Shown in pieces: positions 56,761 to 64,000 of a stretch of DNA of 64,000 nt (position 1 is the first letter of the stretch; each line of letters starts with the position of its first letter). Position numbers and translations under genes: made by a program. The DNA comes from Apostichopus japonicus (Eukaryota; Echinodermata; Holothuroidea; Aspidochirotida; Stichopodidae). The notes under the pieces are model-generated. The model saw nothing but the letters and a program-made list of their open reading frames with translations, was not told the DNA's origin and made no database searches. The stretch spans positions 4,932,001 to 4,996,000 of the forward strand of contig NC_092577.1 in assembly GCF_037975245.1 (NCBI RefSeq). The letters are read 5' to 3'.

Positions 56761-58544
56761 TTTTAATTTCAATCAAAAAGTGATCAATATGAAGTCTTCC
56801 AAATAATTCCATTCATGTCTTCACAATCTGATATATGCCTTTCTTTGATTCATTGTATCTGCCTTACTTGTGGTATGCCTTCACCATATCGTGCCTTCAT
56901 GGAAGGATGCCTTCACTAGTTCCAAGTGTGTTATCAGTTTGTACCTTGTTCATAAGAATTATGATTATGTAAACTTTATTTTTCTAAGTTTAATCATCGA
57001 TTTGATTGGTTGATGTCTCCACTTTTTTTTTTTTTTTTTTGAACTATAACCCAATATAAATTTAATTCTTGTTTTGAAATATGAGACCTGTATACTTTTG
57101 TATTTTGGCTTTAATTTATAAAAACAAATGTATCTGTAATTCCATTTAACATTTATAATTAACTAATTTAACTTTACAAGTGCCTTTTAAGATAGATAAT
57201 GTTAAGGGGAAACCACCTGATTTAATATATATGTAAGTCTCTGCAAATATTATTTGTAAAACTGCTCTATTTGTACTCAATTTACAACAAAATGGTAACA
57301 AAAACAGTATGATTTGTCTATATATTGTCTGATGACAAAGATGGAGGCTTGATCAAATCTTGTTCATCCTATTGCTGTGCTTCAGTAAGTTGAGTGAATT
57401 TGTTTTCCAATAGTATTATTAAACACAGGAACGAGAATTAAGAAGTCACGAAAGTCTGAAATTTCCATCTAAAGAATAATCGAGTCTTGATCGAGTCTAA
57501 AGACTTCATCACGTCTAAAGCCTTAATCACGTCTAAACATGACATCAGCATTCCATATTTTGCTCCATTTTCTATGTCTTCTTCATCTACTGTATTACAA
57601 TTTTATGACAATGTTTATTTTCTGTAAAAGGACATCGCTTACATTGCAAATGCTTTACTCTAATTACTCTATAAACATTCTATCTTCAAAATATGGAAAA
57701 GGAAAGCAGAAAGTTAAAACTTCAGACCCTTAGGGCATTTATTATGGGAACACAGATTTAACAAAAGTGACAGCCTTAAACAAAAAAATATTTCCCAAAC
57801 AAAACAGAGAAAGTGATTTTTCTTAGCTGTGTTTGGTGGGAGTTGTTTCTTCACAAAGAGTTCTGTCATATATATTAAGCTAAAGATCTATGGAAGTTTG
57901 ATTTGTGTCTCCCTGTCGAAGTTCTGTTATGCAAATTATGTGATGAATATTCATAAGGGACCTTTCTGCATATGTCCTTGCTGCAGTGTGGCTATGTGAT
58001 AAAGTAAGAGTAATACAGTAGACCATGCTTTGTGGTGGTAGATTCTTGACATGGTGTGGAGGTATAACGTTACAAACTAAATCACCTTTAAAGCATTTTC
58101 TGGTAGCTGAAGTTGACTGCAATATCAAATCAACAAGAAGACTATAATAGTCTAAAGCTTTTGAAGAGCATTGGCCGAGATGACATTATGGACCCCCTCT
58201 ACTGTAATCCAACTACCTGGAGTAAGTAATTGAAGGTTTAGCCAGTTACATTTAATCAACCATATCTTGAGTTAGTCGTGAATTATTGGGATCGAGTTTC
58301 AACCAGTGTGGAGTATTTTCCTCTTCAATATAAGTTTTGTTGTTGTTAGCATTGCTTGTCTTGTCATCAGACAATCCTCTAAATGTTAATTGACTACTCT
58401 GGTCAACTTATTAAGAGAACATGATTAATTAGAGTGATTTGTAATAATATAGTTTAATTAAATGAAATTGCCAATTCCTTAAATCCGACAGTTTTCTCTT
58501 CAGTTTGCTGTTGTGCAGTAAATTTACCAGAATGTACCTAATAT
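56761..58544. other. intergenic, nothing recognised
   Basis: T run at about 57024-57040; 'atcacgtctaaa' repeats two to three times at 57495-57537. No gene. Confidence 0.4.
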
Positions 58545-58767
58545 TGATTAATGCATGACAATAACTGATCATGCATGATCATGCATGATAATAACTGGTC
58601 ATGCATGATCATGCATGATAATAACTGATCGTACATGATATAACTGATCATGCATGATAATAACTGATGTTTGGTCTTGCATGGTAATAACTGATCATGC
58701 ATGATCATGCATGATAATAACTGATCATGCATGATAATAACTGATCATGCATGATAATAACTGATCG
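58545..58767. repeat. palindromic minisatellite (GATCATGCATGATC)
   Basis: Tandem units of about 19-31 bp built from 'ataactgatcatgcatgat'. The inner GATCATGCATGATC is a perfect 14-bp palindrome, present several times. Some units are shortened or mutated (58628-58690). Confidence 0.92.
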
Positions 58768-59092
58768 AGGGGAGATGCCACCTCTCTAGGAAGTTTGGCA
58801 GTTGAAGATAGCATATCAAGTGACCAGTGATTAGCCACTCAGTTCTGCTAGATTTATCATGGACCAATAGCTTAACATCTTACATTTGTGTTTGATGGCA
58901 TGCAGACTGGAACTTGGCTGGAATCGAGACACAAACCCAACCATCCACATTCGAAAACAGCTAAGAGACTCTGTCAAAGAGAAAAGCTGCAGTACTGTGG
59001 CTGCAAAATTCTGCTCAGCTAGGATTGACTCAATATGAAACATTAGATGTTGGCTCTGAACATCTGCAGTATCTATTGTGTATGTTGTATGT
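58768..59092. other. intergenic, nothing recognised
   Basis: No gene or repeat recognised. Confidence 0.4.
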
Positions 59093-59245
59093 AGCCTAGC
59101 TGCATTATGCTGCAGCCTCCTCAGCCTCCTAATTTTGACACAGTTCCTAAGAAAGGTTCCTATGTCCTATGCAGCCTGGCTGCATGAAGCTGCAGCTTCT
59201 ATAGCATCCTACTTTTGACACAGTTCCTAAGAAAGGTTTCTTATT
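59093..59245. repeat. 80-bp tandem duplication
   Basis: 'agcct.gctgcat.a.gctgcagc' at 59093 and 59173, each followed by 'ttttgacacagttcctaaga'. Confidence 0.85.
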
Positions 59246-59957
59246 CCCTTTCATCATTTTGTCTTTCATATTCAACACAATAGTGGAAAGAATTTCTTGA
59301 TTTTGTTTTTCGTAATTTCCATCTATATATTAGATTTTTTCATTGATATGCTGTGTACGATTGCATTTCAATATCATGTTTCAATCAGTCAATTAATCAA
59401 TCAATCAAAGGGTTGTTGGTGTTAAACGTGGACCATAGGTGATCATGCTAGCATATTTTTATGAAATGAAGTCGATTAGTTTTGGTTTCAAAAACTGATT
59501 GATTTAATAATGATTGATTGGGTTTGTATGGAAACGTCATTGTCATTCTAAGATTTTAATTTACTCCAGTCTATAAAGTCAATACCATTATGATTCTCAT
59601 TCCTATTTTGTTATCATATTCCATCTTTTTTTAATATCTCCCTTGATCTGTCATCTTGGAGAAATTGTTTGTTTTTGTTTATTTTATTTTAATTCAACTA
59701 TTACATTTTGCACTGATTCTGTACATAAATCACAACCATTGTAGGTATCTATCTTAGCATGCAATTTATTATTCATCATTTTTTTTTTGGCTCAAAATCC
59801 TTTTACTCTAAACAGAAAAGTTTTCAGGGCAATTTATTTTTTGAATTTATTAATTGAAGAGTAGTTTTTTCATTCCATTCATTCAAAAGAATTTTTTGAT
59901 TTGCATTTCAACCTATTGTAAATTAGCCTAGTAAACAAAGTAGCGATCGATTGGTTT
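59246..59957. other. intergenic, nothing recognised
   Basis: AT-rich with T runs; short 'caatcaatta' direct repeats at 59385-59407. Confidence 0.4.
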
Positions 59958-60072
59958 TGTTTGAATGACATTAATGACATTAAACAAGAAGTCATTAATG
60001 TGTGCATCTGTGTATGTTTGAATGACATTAATGACATTAAACAAGAAGTCATTAAATTGTGCATCTGTGTAG
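59958..60072. repeat. 57-bp tandem duplication
   Basis: 'tgtttgaatgacattaatg' starts at 59958 and 60015. The copies are nearly identical through 'catctgtgta', suggesting a recent event. Confidence 0.93.
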
Positions 60073-60239
60073 ATCTTATAAATATTGATTATTTCAACAC
60101 AAAATGAGAATGAAAAGGAAGAAAAAAATCCAATTAATCCTGGTTTCTCAAACTATGTATGAGTGAAAGACTTGTATTTCATTGAAAATTTGCACACAGT
60201 TTCTAAACAATACAACCACTACAATAGTACCTGTTTAAG

Positions 60240-60690
60240 AACATGTGTTACATGTAACAAGTACTGACATGAAGTTGAACTGCAGGTTTAACATGTAACA
60301 AGTACTGGTATGAAGTAACTGAAATTTCATATGTAATGAGTATTGTTGTGTATGATGAGTATTGAGTATGATAGTATTGAGTATAATGAGTATTGATATG
60401 AAGTAACTGAAATGATGTCACATTTATCAAGTACTGACATCGAGTAACTGAACCAGTGTTACATATAATGAGTACGGACATCAAGTTAATGAACCAGTTT
60501 TACATATGATAAGCTCTGACATCGAGTATATGAAACAGTGTTACATGTAACAAGTACTGACTTAGATTTACTGAACCAGTGTTACATGTAACGAGTACTG
60601 ACATCAAGTTACTGAACCAGTGTCACATATAGTAACCTCTGACATTGAGTTACTCATCCAGTGTTACATTTAATGAGTACAGACAGTAAT
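60240..60690. repeat. ~43-bp degenerate minisatellite, about 10 copies
   Basis: Units resemble 'ttacatgtaacaagtactg' + 'acatcaagttactgaaccag' + 'tg', with variants shortened to 'gatgagtattgagtat' around 60350-60390. Open frames across it are repeat-driven. Confidence 0.85.
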
Positions 60691-62470
60691 CCAATTTTCT
60701 GTCAAAATCAAGTTTGTCTTCCAATTCTGAACCAGGGACCAAATATTATTTGCTATTGTAACTAAGATTCTCTTTTGAAATGATAAACTTGGTTTGTTGG
60801 TTTCTTCTTTCTTCAATGACTGTTCATACAAAGGGTTTAAAACTGTAAGCATCATCAAGATTGTCTAGACATATCCTATTTATAATGATTAAAATTACAG
60901 TTTTTGCCAGATATTCAAATATTTCAATGAGCAAGTATCACAAACAATTATATTCTGATCTATGTCAAGTCATTATCTGTGTTTAATAGGTTATAACCCA
61001 AAGCAGCGGACTGGCCAAACCTGTCCGGATTTTCCGTACTTCCTACTGAAAAGCAACGATAAATACAAGTTTTATTTATGTAGTCTTGGTTTGGTGTGGA
61101 CCAGCAGTTCTCAAAAATGATGGTTGTCCTAGACCACCAAGCTTTCTTCTGGGTTTTTTACATCCTCTGGCATGCGGGCTCATACTTTCGCATAGCAACT
61201 ACATCAAGTTCAAGAGTACTTCATTTAAGTCACTAAATATCATGAATATATGATTAAATCAATTTGATGCATCATTACAATTAGAATTTCTGTAAGTGCA
61301 AGTCATATATCCAAATGTTGATGTTACAAAGATGATTAGGCTCTTATATACGTCTGAACTTTATGTGAAGCTGTTGTAACTGATAATTACTGAAGGGTTT
61401 GAGCAAAAAGTATAATTGAAATGTGTACATGTGGAGAGGTTAGAGGAGTACTGATGTTGTGTCTATAATTCCCATTTGGGGGGTGGGGGGGGGCAGGGTG
61501 TCTCTCAAGTACCAACAAGTGTTTTCCAATTTTATGTTCAGATGATGAGCAAGGGTTAAACTGATCTTTGTAGCATGTTTGGTACAGTGGACGAAATACA
61601 ACATTTAATCATGGTGTCGTTCATTTCCTTAAAAACATTAACAAATTCCACCATCTGTATCGTTTAGTTTGTCTCGAGGAAACAACCATGTTCACATTCC
61701 TGTGTTTCCTTACCGATTTCAACCACAAGTTTCTTCATATCGGTATTGGCAGAGGTTGAGGTCGCTTCGTTGCTGTCAAAATATCCGCTGACAGCCACAT
61801 CTTGATTTCAGCTCTTCAAAATGTTTACATGGTGTAAAATGCTCGAAAGTTGTAATAACGAAATAACTTCTTTTTTTTTAAATTTAATTTTCTATTATTT
61901 CTGTATCGTTAATGTAGGGTAAAGTAAGGGTTAGTCAATCATGATCATGAAATTTTCTTTACTTTTTATTTTATTTCTTTGTTTTGTTTTTTATGCAAAA
62001 AGGCTATGCACAAGTACGACAACTGGTGCCTTAATAAAGATTCTTTCAGTTTGAAAAAGAAAACAAAAAAAGATAATTTGTCTCTGTTATTTCTTTAATT
62101 AATAATCATAAAATAATGAAAAGTAAATGTTTGTTCTCTTAGTCCAATTACTTAACAAGATAATCTTGTCTTTCCTTTCCCCAATTATTTTGATAAAATT
62201 TTGTGTATCCATCTGGAAAACTTGAACATGACATGGTAAACCTTTCTTAAAAATTTGCCTTTTTTCAGGTTATTTAGATCTATAGGTATCATGCCACAAT
62301 TAATTCCTCCCTTAACTTACAAACTATAAAATTCATCACTTTTCATGGTAGCTAGAGCAAGGATAAATGGAAACTTTCCACTGACATACCCTACCTACAA
62401 TGTAATAGATGATGGCTTGGACTTTCATGACATAAATGTACCCACCATGTCTGCTAAGATTTGGAGGTAG
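60691..62470. other. intergenic, nothing recognised
   Basis: No supported exon. A 47-codon minus-strand frame at 61667-61807 was examined and not accepted. G-rich tract 61479-61495. Confidence 0.4.
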
Positions 62471-62840
62471 AAGTGGCGGAGCTAGGGGTATTGGTCAGGG
62501 GGGGCGTAAATGGTCTGTAGGGGCGCTTCTGACACTAAGCGGAGCGCCACCACAGGTTGGTGCGGAGCTTACCCAAATTTTTTGAGTAAAGATACTCCCT
62601 AGATCGCCGGAAATGACCCTTTACGGGCCTTGCTAATTTGCAGATAAACTAAGAATAAGTAGGTGTTCATCGTCAAAAAAATGTGAAAAATGTCAATAGG
62701 TAGATGAGAGCGCAATAAAAAAGTCAATAATCGCGAATAAGTAAAAGTGGTAAAAAGCTGAAAAGGGTGCCAGCAGTCCATTTGAGTCCGCCAGGGGGGG
62801 GGGCATCCGCCCCCCTGTCTGTATAGACGCTCCACCACTG
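62471..62840. mobile_element. non-autonomous hAT element, family E copy 2 (370 bp)
   Basis: Same element as 32829-33207: left end (C>A)AGTGGCGGAGCTAGGG, right end GACGCTCCACCACTG, shared interior such as 'gccggaaatgaccctt' and 'cgcaataaaaaagtcaataa'. The octamers beside it do not match, so the target duplication is lost or an end is displaced. Confidence 0.85.
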
Positions 62841-64000
62841 AATTTAGCATAATACCTCCTCCCAAACCCATGTGTCAGCTCATGTTACAAAATCTTCCAG
62901 TTTCTCCACAGAATATCTAAAATCCTGAATCATCCTGACATTTTAGACCATCAGTAGTCTTTTAAATTTCATCCTCTTCAACATCAAAGCTAATGATTAT
63001 GACTGCTGAAACATGTCAAAACAAGTCACTTCCAATAGGGGTTACCTTTCAGGCGGGTATGCACTAATTAGGTTGTGGTACGTTACTTATTTTGGCCTCA
63101 AAACATGTTGAAAAGGTCACATAATGGACCCTCAAGTCTTAATTTTGCTGCCACCCACAAAGTAGGGGAGCAAGCTTATATACTTCTGGGGAGAGTTGAT
63201 TCCCCAAGAATAAAATCAGGGGACTCACTCCCCCTTCCCCCCCCTCCCTCCCTCCCTCCCTCCCCATCCAGATGGCAGTCAAAATTTTCCCAAAATTCCT
63301 AGTGTACCGTAGTTAAATATATAACATGTAAGCCACAAAATGTAGCACCATTGTAGCACCCTCCATTATACCAAAATTTCTCAAAGGAAGTTTTTTTTGG
63401 GGGGGGTTCGGGGAAGGTCACCCCCTCCCATGGGTGCCCTCCACACAAATAAATGTGGTAGCGCCACTGCCAAAAAGCATTTGCCAACTGTGAGACTTAT
63501 TTAAGTAATTTAAGCCATGGATCTCAATCTTTTAAAAACAAATTCTAACTTTTATTACCATCATAAATTTGATGCAATGAGGGGTGACCTTCAAATAAGC
63601 ATTTTACTTTTCAATGGACGTTAACTTGTAGATCATTTAATGGTACAGCTTTGGTAAAGAAATACAGAACAATTTGGATTACTTTCTCATGATTGCTTTA
63701 TTTTCTTAGAAGTGGAAATATAATTTTGTTTCACGTCTTCCGATGTTTTGGAGAACTTCCCGTTTAGAGATATTTATGAAATGAAATGGTACAGTTTGGT
63801 GTGGGAAGAGAGTACAGTAAGTGGTATTAGTGTTGCATAAATGATATACAACACTAGTTGCATCCTAAGGTCCCCGTCAATTATACACACTGCTACTCTT
63901 GATGAACCCACGTAACAAACATTATCCTCTGACATTGCATGCAGGTGATATTACCAAAATTTACATCATAATTCACATGGTAATGAGAAAGCGATTACAT
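62841..64000. other. intergenic; C/T-rich tract and a hAT-like terminus
   Basis: (CCCT)n-like tract 63230-63263. GGTAGCGCCACTG ending at 63469 looks like a hAT right end (CAGTGGCGCTACC reversed), but no left partner was found. No gene. Confidence 0.35.

Noticed and set aside
61667-61807. Minus-strand coding exon (ending near VVEIGKETQEC..)
   Set aside because: A 47-codon frame with a donor-like GGTAAGG, but the upstream acceptor is weak, a stop lies just 5' and no partner exon was found.

Overview
This window looks like nuclear DNA of a marine invertebrate deuterostome, most likely an echinoderm. It is AT-rich and gene-poor, with spliceosomal introns (GT..AG), tRNA-derived SINEs, LINE fragments, many small DNA transposons and long microsatellites. 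The only well-supported genes are two HNK-1-type carbohydrate sulfotransferases and one C2H2 zinc-finger gene. The echinoderm call is inference; the sequence alone does not fix the species.

Genes, all on the + strand: (1) a two-exon sulfotransferase (22304..22421 + 23254..24632, 498 aa); (2) a three-exon paralogue (33337..33442 + 36538..36731 + 37601..38461, 386 aa); (3) a zinc-finger protein with ten tandem fingers plus one isolated C-terminal finger, coded in one exon (53533..55173, 546 aa). Splice phases match in both sulfotransferases, and the first intron follows the membrane anchor in phase 1 in both, as expected of tandem duplicates. The two enzymes are predicted type II Golgi proteins that transfer sulfate from PAPS to glycans. 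The zinc-finger protein is a nuclear DNA-binding factor with a REST-like layout. Nothing suggests that it works with the other two.

Layout: 1-5.8 kb is a patchwork of a foldback element, a MULE-like MITE, two SINE pieces, a LINE relic and a hAT MITE. 7.86-10.45 kb is a complex repeat whose core is a ~446-bp satellite with three DR4 nuclear-receptor-type motifs per unit. 11.0-11.7 kb holds a TTAA-flanked MITE and another dispersed repeat. 15.3-16.9 kb is a 1.6-kb non-autonomous hAT element. 22.3-24.6 kb is sulfotransferase 1. 26.5-29.2 kb holds tandem repeats, a long TA tract, a SINE head and a LINE relic. 32.8-38.6 kb is sulfotransferase 2, with introns packed with mobile elements and a 77-bp duplication of its 3' end. 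40.4-42.6 kb holds a second TTAA MITE and two SINEs, one of them interrupted by a small insert with a hammerhead-like motif. 49-52 kb holds more hAT MITEs. 53.5-56.7 kb is the zinc-finger gene and its repeat-rich 3' flank. 58.5-60.7 kb is minisatellites, and a last hAT copy lies at 62.5-62.8 kb.

The strongest observations are the perfect 8-bp target-site duplications around five small hAT elements, the DR4-bearing satellite, the 3'-end duplication of sulfotransferase 2 whose coding differences are all synonymous, and the nested insert with a hammerhead-like fold. I found no operon-like or defence-like system.
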